Source of the DNA: Topomyia yanbarensis
Lineage: Eukaryota > Arthropoda > Insecta > Diptera > Culicidae
Assembly: GCF_030247195.1 (NCBI RefSeq)
Contig: NC_080672.1
Location: 161,809,839-161,873,838 of the forward strand
Reading direction: 5' to 3'
DNA length: 64,000 nucleotides
Positions 36,317-47,309 of the stretch are shown here, in pieces. A model generated the notes under the pieces. It ran no database searches. It was given only the letters and a program-made list of their open reading frames with translations, and had not been told where the DNA came from. The position numbers and the translations under genes were made by a program. Position 1 is the stretch's first letter, and every line of letters starts with the position of its first letter.

Positions 36317-37946
36317 TACAAACCAATTTCAAATGAAAGGCCTAAGACTCAGACACAACTTTATTAAATTTGTTTGTGATTCTGATGTTTAATTTCCATG
36401 ATATGGATATTTGAAAGTGGACTTAGTTAGATATGCCACATTACTTGCTTGAAAAATCTGTACAAAGTGGCGTTTCCAGAATGTTAAAATTCTGCTTGAT
36501 TACTAAGATATAGCGAGAAACGCGATGATAAATTGTGAGTTTTTTTTTTGCTTCAATTTACTATATCTTGGGATAAGCTCAATTTATATTGAAGTTTCAG
36601 ATGTTTGTGTGTGTACCCATGTCTGAGTAACACTCTGGAATAAAAATACAGTTTTACTTTTAAACTGGAATAATTGCATGTTTGGCACTGCAAATAAAGA
36701 TTCCTATCTTTACATTTCCTTCTAAAGAAATGTATAGGATTCGCTCAAACTTTTACAACTTTGGCCGAGTCTCATATACCAATCGAAAGGCCCAACGTGA
36801 CCATTTGACGCTATTAATATGTAAGTTCACTTCAAAGACAAAATAAGTTCACCTCAAAGTTGAAATTCAGAGTTGATGTATTTACCCCTTGGTGTGTAAA
36901 TACACAGATTACCAAGCAATTCACCTAGTAGTGAGGTAATAGATTTCTCATATAATTCATATTCATTATATACTAGCGGCATAACCGAGAGCAACTGTAT
37001 TTTAAATCCCAAAACATTAGTGAAATTTTTACTTCCTTTGCAAAATTTAGATTATACTAGTCATGGTGCAAAACTTGCCAGTTGCATTATTTGTTTATTT
37101 GTCTCGGTATAATTTCATCTTTTCTTAATGAAAACTTAAAAGAAAAAAATAAAACAATTTAGTCATTACGAACAACACGAAAATGATACTCGTTGTAGTA
37201 CTCGTTGACGAAATTCATTAGACATTAAAATTAAAATCGAAGAGATCAGCAAATTCGTTGAATCGCGAGCTGTCCGTACTGTGTATTTCGTGACTCTAGG
37301 AACAGGAAGTTACGACGACGACGTTCCTCTGAAGAACGTACAAATTCAGCTGAGTAAGCAGAGCAGAGCTGTCAATATCGCCTGTAAGTATCTTTGCAGC
37401 GCGAATAATCATTGTGAGGTGATCCGTCTTATCTCCAGCGGCTCGATATTTAACAGACGACAGTGATCCCCGTATTGTGGCAAATTAATTGGGTCTCGCC
37501 ACGTCAGAAACCGCAATGCGTACTTTACGAGTTTTCATTGAATACCTTTAATCCTGGCGATCCAGTTAGCATGGTAAGGGCTCCCAATTACGGCATTGCA
37601 TTTCAGCAATGAGCGTACAAGAGAGCAGTACAATGATTTTAAGCAAAACGGATCACGAAACTCCTAAGCAATTTTAAAGATGAAACCCAAGTGTCGGTTG
37701 GACTTTGAAAGGATGTCGTCATAGTGGAGTCTGAAGATCATTTTACGATCTAGAGTAACGCTAAGATCCTTAACGCGTTCTGTCCTTGTAAGAGAGCAGC
37801 CATAGATTTGGTAATCATGAATGATGGGCAGAGTTTTCCGATGGAAGGAAATTATGTTGTATTTTGCAATACTTAAGCTCATAAAGTTTTTTGTGCACCA
37901 TTCCTCGAACAGATGCAACATTCTTTGTAACTCCAGGCAGTCGAGA
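36180..37946 (-). repeat. right arm of large inverted duplication
   Basis: This is the reverse-complement partner of 32,746-34,975. It preserves the empty site for the 319-bp MITE and continues at its outer end into more of the Jockey LINE, whereas the left arm ends at the TA microsatellite. Confidence 0.85.
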
Positions 37947-38158
37947 AGAAATTTAATCATTTTGGAAACTTTCGTATCGTCTGCATAGAACAGACGACAG
38001 TCCGATTGTAGTAGTGATGCGACATCGTTTATGAAAATTGAGAACAGTAGCGGACCGAGGTTGCTGCCTTGTGGAACTCCGGACCGGTTAGTGAACGATT
38101 CCGATGTTGTCGATCCTAATGAATGATTCAACAGTAATATGCGTAAGAAATGTCTCAC
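37159..38158 (-). pseudogene. Jockey-type LINE RT, right-arm copy
   Basis: The minus frame of 164 codons has SGVPQGSNLGPLLFSIFIND, the catalytic RLFYADDTKV, and [20 protein letters not shown] with [19 protein letters not shown]. The frame breaks at 37,664, but the tail region continues to a stop at 37,159-37,161, matching the left-arm copy. RT palm motifs are intact, but endonuclease and RT N-terminus are missing. Jockey clade is judged from YADD and block order. Confidence 0.75.
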
Positions 38159-38716
38159 CTCACTGTTAGGTAGATTAAATCGGTTTTTCTAGATTCCTTG
38201 ACTAATTTCCTTAAGAATGGATCCCTCCGATTCTTTCTAGACCAAATTGAGCCGAAGATATGAACAAATGGTAAAAATTGTTGCTTTATTTGTACAGAAA
38301 ATTTTCCATGCACGCCATTCAAATTTTGTCATCAATACACACTCATGACACGTGTGAGTGTGACTTTTGTTAACATCTTTAGCAAAAACTCTCAATCAAA
38401 CTTTGTAATCTCTGAGTCATGTTGTCTACTGCATGACTTTTATTTATTTAAGCTTAGTAATGTAATGATCAGCACAATGACCAACAAATGCCAAAAATGG
38501 CAATTTCAAGTAATTTTTGAGCTCCCATAAAAAAATTTAAATGAAAACACCCATTATATTATTACTGTTGGTCATTTATAAACATTATTTAGTGAAAAAA
38601 ACATGAAATTAATTATTATAAACCCAAATAAGAAATAGTTGGGCATATTCTATAAAAGAAAATGAATATTTTGGTTATTCAATTCGATCGCCATATAGAA
38701 CCTAAGCGTTTCTTAC
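38159..38716. other. no recognisable feature
   Basis: A-T rich. Near 38,140-38,190 a 'CACTGTTAGGTAGATTAAATC' type phrase resembles the ends of the C-rich repeats. Nothing else. Confidence 0.4.
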
Positions 38717-39014
38717 CGTAAAGATCCTTTCTCTTGTAATTTTGGTTTCAATTGTATAATTTTATGATTCTTCGCTAAATATTGTTTATGAATTACCAAA
38801 AAAAGTTGAATCGTTTTTTGGTGAACATGACTATTAATGATGCATGTCGATGGACATTGCACATTGTATTGGCTTGCTAAGCCAAGCCATGTTTCGATTT
38901 CATTAATTCTCATCAGCTTAAGGTTGGAGAGAGAATGGGCAAAAATTGAAAACGATAAAAGCAGTTTTTTTTCCACACCGAGTGTTAGATCTTCATAAAA
39001 ATCAATCAGCAATA
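38717..39014 (-). CDS. possible internal exon of unknown gene
   Basis: An open frame without its own ATG lies between an acceptor-like TTGTTACAG (before 39,014) and a strong donor ACG|GTAAGA (after 38,717). It gives a 298-bp exon with two leftover bases at each end. The peptide includes LLIDFYEDLTLGVEKKLLLS, INEIETWLGLASQYNV and KTIQLFLVIHKQYLAKNHKI; it is leucine- and lysine-rich and probably helical. I do not recognise the family. The first third is duplicated in reverse at 39,039-39,128, forming a hairpin. Chance open frame in A-T rich DNA is the main alternative. Confidence 0.25.
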
Positions 39015-39128
39015 CTGTAACAACATTTTACATAAGCTGATTGATTTTTATGAAGATCTAACACTCGGTGTGGAAAAAACTGCTTTTTTTCGTTTTCGAT
39101 TTTTGCCAATTCTCTCTCCAACCTTAAA
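38918..39128. repeat. long hairpin with about 90-bp arms
   Basis: The arms at 38,918-39,008 and 39,038-39,128 are inverted copies differing at only a few positions. They include TTAAGGTTGGAGAGAGAAT, ACACCGAGTGTTAGATCTTC and AAAAATCAATCAG, with a loop of about 30 bases. The left arm overlaps the possible exon. Confidence 0.8.
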
Positions 39129-40036
39129 CCCCCTCCAGAACTTCCTTTCTTGCGGGATATCACGCAGGACTAGGGTTTGCTAAGAAACACAAATAATGTT
39201 TTCGTTTTTTAGAGCAAGCGTCAATCCGGCGCTAGCTTAGTCCTGTTACTACGCAAATTCCATAACTAATCTATAGACAATTTTTGAAAAATTTTCGAAA
39301 TAGGTGAACGTATCTGAGTTGAAATAAAGTGCAACTGAAGTGAAATGCAAGTAATTCCAAATCAATGTTTACAGGTGAAGAGTAAACGATGTTAAGTGCA
39401 GTGCAAAATACAAACTAATATTGCCTTACAAAGGATTATAATAATCATAAAATACTAAAACTCTGCTACATATTTACTACAAATAAGCGCTAAATTGCCT
39501 AACCTATTCGACTCAATTTACACTTACACCAGTTCGTTCCACCCGTTCGTCCTGGCAGGCTAACAGTGCTGCAACGTAACATTTCGGGCACGCGAGCACA
39601 AAGCAAAAAAATAGTCACTACATATATCTCTCGTTGCCTTTCATTTACTCTGTCCGTACTACAAACGTACATTAATCAATGCTTTGTATACGCGTGAAGT
39701 GTATGCTGGCCCGCGCAAAATATGTAGACATTTTTGTTTGCACCGGAAAACTCCACTCGCGATTCAACCAACGACTGGTACTCTCCTTCAAAACAAATGA
39801 ACGCGCGCTGCTACTACCGGCTTCTAGGAAGCCCTTTGGCACACTGAACTCCACCGTCGTTCTCAGGAACGCGACAGATTCCACTCTAAAATATTTGAAA
39901 ACAATTCAAAAAATTTATTTATACACCATTTCGCACGGTGTTTCCTGGCCGAAGAAAATACCATCGAAAGTCCGACGCCTGCCAGAGACCGATGTCAGTA
40001 ATACCTACGTTTTCGCATATCTATTTAGTAGTGGTA
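39129..40036. other. no gene recognised; higher-GC patch
   Basis: 39,500-39,990 is less A-T rich, with overlapping open frames on both strands (39,672-39,884 minus; 39,679-40,053 plus). Neither has a recognisable domain. The plus frame runs into the MITE at 40,037. It could be host regulatory or UTR DNA. Confidence 0.35.
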
Positions 40037-40337
40037 CACACCAAAAAATATGAGTCTTATTCAAACATGACATAATTTAACAAATTGTAATTCATAAAAT
40101 GACGAAATATAGCCATGTTCCGTTTAATTTTACATGAAAAATATACTTTCCATACGCAGTGACATAAAATTACATTTATTAAAATTCAAAGCAAACGCCA
40201 TATGTGGATTAAAATTACGTGGTTTGGGAAATCGAACATCACGTAAAATTAAAATCAAACTTAAAACGATGTCATTGTTGATACTCGTACATGCCAGAGT
40301 TGGGAAACGTAAATTTACATGATTTTTTCTATGTGTG
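40037..40337. mobile_element. MITE, CACACC termini, copy 2
   Basis: It starts CACACCAAAAAATATGAG and ends ATTTTTTCTATGTGTG. It is collinear with 25,084-25,393 (shared ATGTTCCGTTTAATTTTACA, ACGTAAAATTAAAATCAAAC and ACGTAAATTTACA). Confidence 0.7.
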
Positions 40338-41030
40338 TCAGTCAGCAGAGACAACCAACGTGTTTAAAATGCTCTGCTACCAATTCGGTTCCGAGTGACA
40401 AAGCCATACACTCAAAGATAAGTATGTATAGTAGGTTGAAAGTGCAAAGTTTTATCTTTCTGCTGTACAGAAAGGTCATATAATTGTGTATATATCTCTT
40501 TATGCATGTGCATATATTTTTACGTGAGATACAATCATGTATTCGCGTTTCACCGTACTACTCTATAACTTTGCGTTGATGTAACTCAAAATTTTACTAT
40601 CGAATGGGTTTAGTTTTTCCAAATGGCCAAGTTAATCTAGGCTATGGCATATTAAATAAAACCACAACAATAGAAAAGCACATTTTAGACTAGATGGATT
40701 AAGTCTTGGTTAAAAATATTATAATATGGCTTAGTCAGTGTGTTGTGGTGGGAAAATTACACCAAATACACGTTGGGTATGTGGACAAAACATACTAGTA
40801 ACAGCGAGCGAAAAATCGTTCTCGATAATAAAGATGTTTCCGTCAACAAGAGGTAGCAATGTTGCGAGCGAGGGAAATCTGCAAGAACCCAGTTGTAGAC
40901 TACCTTGCTATTAGAACTGCAATTGCTACTCAAATATTATTGTTATTCTTACTATTCAAAAAAAGACTGGTTTTATTACGCATGTTTGCTTTATATGTGT
41001 GTTTTGTTTGAAGAGTCAAAGTAAGTTGTG
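40338..41030. other. no recognisable feature
   Basis: Non-coding A-T rich spacer between two mobile elements. Confidence 0.4.
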
Positions 41031-41032
41031 TA

Positions 41033-42141
41033 CACCCAAAACTCGGCTGTAATACCATTACGGTAATAAGAAAAAAATGCTCTAATAGCAAGACATTTCA
41101 TGCTAAAACGGTCACAACAAAAAGTTCCTCAAACGGCAATACCAACACATTTAAATCTTCTCTGCGTCGCACTCATGTTTCATCAATTCTTATTCAATAA
41201 ATATTATCGCGTCGGATTGTCTGGAAGTGTGTAGCACTTCGCTTGTCATTGTATTGCGCATTAAATGAAGTGAACACTATGTGGACAAAGACGAGGTTCG
41301 ATTTTCTCTACACGACCTATTCCGTATTTGAAGATCGGCTCACACTCGGTTATCTTCAAAGCACAGTCAGAAAAAAACGACTCGGAATAGTGGTGGGGTA
41401 TTTCGGCTGGTGTTAAATTGAAATTTCTTTTCTATCACGGACGTTAACAGCAAGGTAGCGACTGCACAAAACATGAACAGTCCTTCCCGTCATGTACGGG
41501 AAGCAAGACCTACGGTTTGGATCCACGTATCCGAACCGAGGGTCCGGATCCAGACACTTGTCTGGATCTAAGCACCAGGTCTGGGTCTGGTTCAGGTCCG
41601 GACTTGGTAGGGGGAAAAGAGGATGGGCTAGATCCGGGTACTGGTCCGGATCCGGGTACTGGTCCAGATCCGGGAACTACTTCTGATCTGGATCCGGGAG
41701 GTCCGGATTTGGGGACTGGTCCGGATCTGGCAGCTAGGCCGGATCCGGAAACCGCCTAAACTTTTTATTCCACTATCCAACCTACCCAGTAAAAAATCCA
41801 TAATTCTGGCTGGTTTCTGCTAATATTGGGGCAGATTCCAGCCTGAATTTGGTCAGAGATCCGCCAGGATTCCGGTTGGTTTGACTCGGTACTAATACTA
41901 TCATAGAAATCGACCGAATTAACCTACATCCGAACAGAGCCGAAGTTGACACATACTGAAAAAGTGTTTGATTGTGTGATGCGCATACATGAACAGCAAC
42001 CGAAATTCGCCATTCCACCGTTTACTACCTTTGCGGGAATATGAGTTTAATATCGCAATGCGCAATTGCGTGGTCTGTTACCGAAAAGACAATAGAATCG
42101 TACCCAAAAGTAATAGAAACATACCCGTCGGATTTTGGGTG
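41033..42141 (+). mobile_element. TA-flanked element with 18-bp minisatellite, copy 2
   Basis: The ends CACCCAAAACTCGGCTG and ACCCGTCGGATTTTGGGTG are imperfect inverted repeats flanked by TA (41,031-41,032; 42,142-42,143). The 1.1-kb interior shares long collinear blocks with copy 1. It contains a GC-rich 18-bp array and downstream the word CGCAATGCGCAATTGCG. No transposase is recognisable. TA duplication and length suggest a Tc1/mariner-type non-autonomous element. Confidence 0.75.
41517..41759 (+). repeat. 18-bp minisatellite with open frame
   Basis: Units resemble GGTCCGGATCCGGGTACT and translate as GPDPGT. The frame runs DGLDPGTGPDPGTGPDPGT and later GPDLGTGPDLAARPDPETA before a stop. 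Copy 1 ends with the same PETA-stop; GAAACTGCCTAA there corresponds to GAAACCGCCTAA here, a synonymous change. An 18-bp array keeps frame automatically, so coding is unproven. Confidence 0.6.
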
Positions 42142-42184
42142 TATATTTTGGTTATGATGTATCCAATGTAGGTAATTGAACTAA

Positions 42185-42361
42185 GGGACCATTCATAAGT
42201 TACGTAACGCAAAAATTGCCCAAAATTGACTCCCTCCTCCCCCCATATAACAAATTGTCATAAATTTCTTCATTCCCCCTCCCCTATTACCTAACAAATT
42301 CCTCGAAAAAAATTTTTTTCTTCGGTGAAAACATGTTACGTAACGATTTATGAATGGTCCC
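42185..42361. mobile_element. 177-bp MITE, TAA duplication
   Basis: It begins GGGACCATTCATAAGTTACG and ends ATTTATGAATGGTCCC, flanked by TAA (42,182-42,184; 42,362-42,364). The termini extend to an inverted GTTACGTAACG/CGTTACGTAAC pair. A 3-bp TAA duplication suggests PIF/Harbinger, though a 2-bp duplicating family with similar ends is not excluded. Confidence 0.8.
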
Positions 42362-42364
42362 TAA

Positions 42365-43739
42365 TTGTGCGGAATATTTCTAATATATCTTTTACGAAAC
42401 AGTGTCATAACGACCGAAATCATAACGCCCGAAGGGGGGGAGGGGGGTGGGTTTCATCACAACGTCCGGGGCATTATTCGAAAGCAACAACGCGTCAAAA
42501 GATCCGTAATCTTTCTTGTGGCACTACTTCTGCAAATAACACTGCATCAAAATGTACCGAATCTTATGACGCCACTCATATTGGGATGTTATGACCCAGA
42601 GGTATTACGTCAGACGCACATTTCTTTTCGGACCTTATGATGCACTTGTGCTTCATAATGTCCCAAAATAGTAGTAAACGCGTAATTGAACCGGCTACTG
42701 CAAGGTTCAAGCTCTGGTCAGCATGTCGCAGTGGTGTTTCGAAAAATGTAGGAAATTTTTCGAATTTCGCGGCACGGTTGTTCTAACAACCTTTGATTAG
42801 CGACCCGTTTGTAGTTTTCTCCAACTATTGCGGTACTCAGACGAAGCGCAGAACCGGTTTTTTTCTCTTATCCAGCTTGTCGAAGTAAGTACTTGCTCTT
42901 GTCAATTCGTCAGCCTATTCTTTTTTAGTAATGTAATACACAGTGCTACATTGATAAGCTTAAGTGTCATAAATAATTTTACATGCACAATATGACAATG
43001 TCTTTCTATTTTACTTCGCCGGCGATAAGAGTTTCACTAGATAACTTGTGTTCTAAAATGCTGAACTTCTCATATACACTAGCACCATGAAAGCAGTTGA
43101 AAAGCAGAATGATTGCCATCCACGTGGCTGATGAACAATTTTGCTGAACGGTCGACGTTTGTAGATCGTTAGAGATTACAATTAAACAAGTTGAAAATGC
43201 GCAACTTAATATCTAAATTAGTGCCACGTAAGGATTGAATTTCGAACCAAACAGTAAACCACCAAGTAAATCATCACAGTATTTGCCATCGCAGAAAACG
43301 CACACATTCAAGGTAGTCAGGTAGTTCCGGTCAATTTATAAAATTCACGATTTCCGATGTATACAAGAGCCTTGCCGTAATAGAAGTTCGAACCAAACAG
43401 CTTTCTGTCCATACAAATTTCGCCGAAAACGTCGATTTTCTAAACAATCAGGATCCATTGAAAATTCAAGTCCAAAAGCAATTAATTGTATAAAACTGTG
43501 CTGAGGGTACGAACTTTGTAGAAAACCACGATCACCATGTAAAATATGTCCAATAATGTGTTACAAATTCAGACTTCAGAAAGAACGCACCTTCAAGTAG
43601 AATAGAAAAACAAGATGAATCAAGTTGAAGTGTACATATCCACATGTACACTAGCGCCATGCAGTGTCGGAATTCTGAACTAAAATGTTTATCTGCCAGA
43701 TTCCCTTGGCCTTGGAACAACTTTACTGAAGGGGTAATT
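42365..43739. other. no gene recognised
   Basis: 42,400-42,670 has repeated CATAACG/CATAATG words and a G-run that hint at another small element, without clear ends. The rest is A-T rich with no domain. Confidence 0.4.
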
Positions 43740-44290
43740 TTTTATATATTTTTTTGACGCGGCTCAATGCGTTAGCTTAGAGCAGCCATGGGTCTTTTAT
43801 ATATTTACAAAATGTAAAAAATAAAAATTACAATTATTTTTATTTAAGTCCTGTAACATCGCGTGCACGAAACTTGTCATTGCGAGCGTGGATCGCCATC
43901 TTCGGGCTCATCCATGTCTCTCTCGCTGTCATTTACGTCCGTATCATCATCTTGATTACTGCCCTTAAACTCTGATCAGATATTCTTCTTGGTTTTCATG
44001 CTCTTGCGGGTCATGAGTGTGAACTCTTCATCTTTGGTGTTAGCTTCTTCAATGGTGGTATTATTTGTTGAAGTGCTTGACACAGCTTTTGCAGTTGTCA
44101 TTATTGCCTGAAATTTGGCAACCGGTTGCGGTTCAGGTAAATATATTGAAGACTGGGTGTTAGCATTCCTTACTGCAGGTGAGCTTTCCTCGGCGGTTTC
44201 TAGGCAGGGTTGTCCGGAGTGAGCCGTTTGTTCACAGAACTGGCACGTAGTAGTTTGTCCTTGATATGTACAAAGAGTTCAATGGGTAAT
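43740..44290 (-). pseudogene. LINE ORF1 (gag-like) C-terminus joined to 3' UTR
   Basis: Minus-strand translation gives QTTTCQFCEQTAHSGQPCLE (a C-x2-C-x4-H-x4-C knuckle). It continues FQAIMTTAKAVSSTSTNN, DEEFTLMTRKSMKTKKN and, after a stop, DDDTDVNDSERDMDEPEDGD. This is the acidic tail of an ORF1/gag-like protein from an I- or LOA-type LINE. It runs straight into a segment with CAATGCGTTAGCTTAGAGCA, resembling the 3' UTR of the LINE at 20,863 (CAAATGCGTTAGCTTGGCGG). ORF2 is therefore missing. Confidence 0.55.
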
Positions 44291-44522
44291 GGTATCACTC
44301 CATTCTGTTTTGTGCTACAAAGTAAGGTAAAAGAGAATTGATTGGTCTACCCTACCAGATCAGAATGCAATAACAAGATTGTAACAGAATGCAATTTTTG
44401 TAGTAAGCTGTGTTATAAATCTGGTCTCGTTAGTTGTTAAAATAACGAAAAATTATAACAAGTAGCAGCGCGAGATATAGTTTGAAAATGTTTTTGTTAT
44501 GTGCGTGATCGGGTATTTTCAA

Positions 44523-44880
44523 CGGAGCCGGTGGTTGAATGGTAAGCGTGACCGCCACTCGTTCCGGTTGACCTGGGTTCAATTCCTGCCTTGGTCGTTG
44601 AGATTTTTCAGAAGTGAAAAACACTGTGGTCACATCTTCCTTCGGAAGGGAGGTAAAGCCATTTGTCCCCGGTCCATGAGTAGATCTCTAGTTCAGGTAG
44701 TAAAGTCATCTCTCTTGCGATGGTAAAGAAACAGTAGAATTCTACTTCTATACTTACTAACAAATATCCTCCTCCCGTGATAATTGTGGAATGCGCAGTA
44801 GTATATACGGCCACTAGCAAAAGCGGAATAACCATTCCTTCCGCAATCTACATTCGGGCCTGGTCGGTGCCGTTATTGAT
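44523..44880 (+). mobile_element. tRNA-derived SINE (Feilai-like)
   Basis: The head is tRNA-like, with A-box TGGTTGAATGG (44,532-44,542) and B-box GGTTCAATTCC (44,576-44,586). Next comes a tRNA-unrelated body with CTTCCTTCGGAAGGGAGGTA, AAGCCATTTGTCCCCGG and CATGAGTAGATCTCTAGTTC. This organisation, with the TTCCTTCGGAAGGGA hairpin, is typical of the abundant SINEs of Aedes. The 3' limit is approximate and no target duplication was found. Confidence 0.75.
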
Positions 44881-45726
44881 TAATATACACTTTAGGATTA
44901 CCAAGAGTTGCACATTGAAAGATGTTTCGCTACTTCCAAGCATAATTTTCTAGTGATTCTCTGGGCAACTTCAGCTAGTCCAGATCGATAACGGATTAGC
45001 AGCCAGAGGTGGTCGCACAATTTCAAGCTCAAGAGTCTACCCGTATTCTCACCACAATACCACCAATTTGAAATACCTGGAAAGTAGTTTCTCCATGTGT
45101 CCTCCAAAATAGATTCCACTTCTCCTAAATACAAGACCGCCGTATTGGGCCGAATAATCACGTTTTGTTGATCAGATCCAGTCATCTGGATAGATCACCA
45201 CGCAAGAATAAAAGTAAAAGGAAAAATTCCAAACTTTGGCAAAGAGTGTACTTTTTCGGTTTCTAATTTATACATTGAACAATATTCATGTTTCACCCTG
45301 AAGAACTGATTTTTTGTAGCCCTGTGCAACAACCTAATTGAGATTTGTATGGATGGATTTTAGAGTAAAGTTAGGACTGTAAGCTTTTAGTAATAACTTT
45401 TTAGGATGCCTTGAAATTTGCAAATTAGCATTTTTCAGAAACAAAATGAAGCAAAATAATACGAAAAAATACTTTGCTGATTAAATATCGCTCTAGACCA
45501 CGTACACCACGTACATGCGTTTTTAAAGGAAAATCTATCGAGTGTGCTAAACTACATCATATATGAAATTAAAGTAGAATTGTCTTTGAAATCTGATGAT
45601 AGAGATTTGAAATAAAAATTGTTTGGAAAGGAACCCCAAGCAAAAATATACTCTGAAGATATGAATTTGCTGAAAACAAAAAATTGAATCTGCCTGTGGA
45701 ATCTAAAAATGATACAAATTTGAAAT
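44881..45726. other. no recognisable feature
   Basis: No domain or repeat is recognised, except GGAAAGGAACCCCAAGCAAA at about 45,626, which recurs at about 47,275 next to the tandem repeats. Confidence 0.4.
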
Positions 45727-45905
45727 GAAAAGATGGGTAGGTAATGTCTAGGACATAACCGGAGTGTCGAAACTACTCGTTTGACTTGTAATTCAAATCG
45801 AATGATACTCAATGAAATATGTGGGAATGTTTCAAGTTATTCTTTATGATAATTATGGTGGTTCTGAAATGAACTTTTGTTGTTGGCGTCTGCGTTGATA
45901 GGGGA
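45727..45905 (-). repeat. histone-stem-loop repeat, copy 2 (reverse)
   Basis: Reverse-complement copy of 12,180-12,366, sharing GACGCCAACAACAAA, ATCATAAAGAA and the GGTTATGTCCTAGACATTAC block. The stem-loop position (45,860-45,875, minus strand) reads AGTTCATTTCAGAACC, so two stem bases have changed, and it is followed by the canonical ACCA. Confidence 0.6.
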
Positions 45906-47309
45906 TGCGCTGGATTTTAAGCTCGTTGAGACATTCATTCATGAAATTAACAAATTTCATTTTTTCTTGCTTTGAAATATCAATGTTAAAATCTCTCGAA
46001 ACAACCATCGGAATCTTTTTCCTAGCGTACAGCGCATCAATTTCGATTCACCGGGCTCAACGAAATTTTCCTGGGGATCCCGTTCGTTAGTCTATTCAGT
46101 AAAACAATTTTATTACCGAGTTCTCCGCATTGAATACAGGTCAATAATTGCATATGATTTCAACAAGCAGACAATGAACTTGTATGACAGCTGGGAGTAT
46201 TTTGAAGTGGTTTTAGTGGACGTAACAACATAAAATCGTGTATTGGACATTTTACAATGATTCTCCTTAACCCAGCAAAACTACGGAGATGACAGTTATT
46301 ATATGATAACTAAAAATATAAAATTGTTTTATAAATTGCAAAGTTATTGCCGTGTTGACCTGAACATTTGTCATTTCATTCATATAGGAACAATCACTGA
46401 AATTATGTCAATTTATGCTTTGCAAGATTTGAAATAGCTTCGAAGTGTGGTCACGACACCTCTGATATGTCATATACATTACCAACCCATCTTTTTCCAT
46501 TTTGCATTCGTCCTAATAAGGACGGTTTGTAGATAACTATGTTGATACAAGACGAGAATCTTTTGAAACAATTCAAACCTTGCCGGCGATTTTTTTACTG
46601 CGTACACACATATGATCATTCCCCTTTCGCAGCTCACACCGAATGAGCACGCTTTGCATCAAGGCGTTCCTATTTATTAACTTTTCGATGCCACATTCAC
46701 TGATGTTCTTGGAAGGATTTGCAAAAACCTGTTATTAAGGTTCAAAATGTACGTAACGCTTTCGCTAATGTACACAACTACCGCTTTCTCGCTCGTTCTC
46801 GTTGCGTGCATGAGCCTTTCCTTTCCGTCCGGTTTCTAATGGCATAACCAAAACGAATATGACGGCTTTCCCCCACCAACTACTCTCGTCAAGCAACTCA
46901 ATACGAATAATCATAGGAACAAACATGTAGTGGACCTATATTTAAAACTTTTCATCATTTTATTGTTCGGTTGGTGCGCCATATTGACGGCTCTGTGCGG
47001 GATGGGCTGAAATTTTTCACTTCTCCGACTTGAAAGATTTTCGAAAGATTTTTCAAAGCACTATTTTTCCGTTGATAATGAATGTCCTACATATTCCAAA
47101 ATTCAATACAACATTAATACAAATATTTTCGACAAAATGCCGAAGAAATTGATTACACCCACTCAGTACAACGAAAGATATAAGCGTTCAAAATCTTACA
47201 TAATTTTTCTTCCGAAATTTTGAAAAGGGGCCCCTATATTGAAAGGTAAGTCGTTAGTCACGACAAAATGGATTGGAAAGGAACCCCAAGTAAAGGTATA
47301 TTCTAAAAA
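45906..47309. other. no gene recognised
   Basis: 46,440-46,510 is a short third relative of the histone-stem-loop repeat (TGGTCACGACAC, ATTACCAACCCATCTTTTT). 46,560-46,950 has moderate GC and may be unique host DNA. Confidence 0.4.

Noticed and set aside
39679..40053. 124-codon plus-strand frame
   Set aside because: No domain, overlaps another frame on the opposite strand and runs into a MITE.
44523..44600. Genuine tRNA gene
   Set aside because: A and B boxes are present but the cloverleaf is not supported and a SINE body follows.
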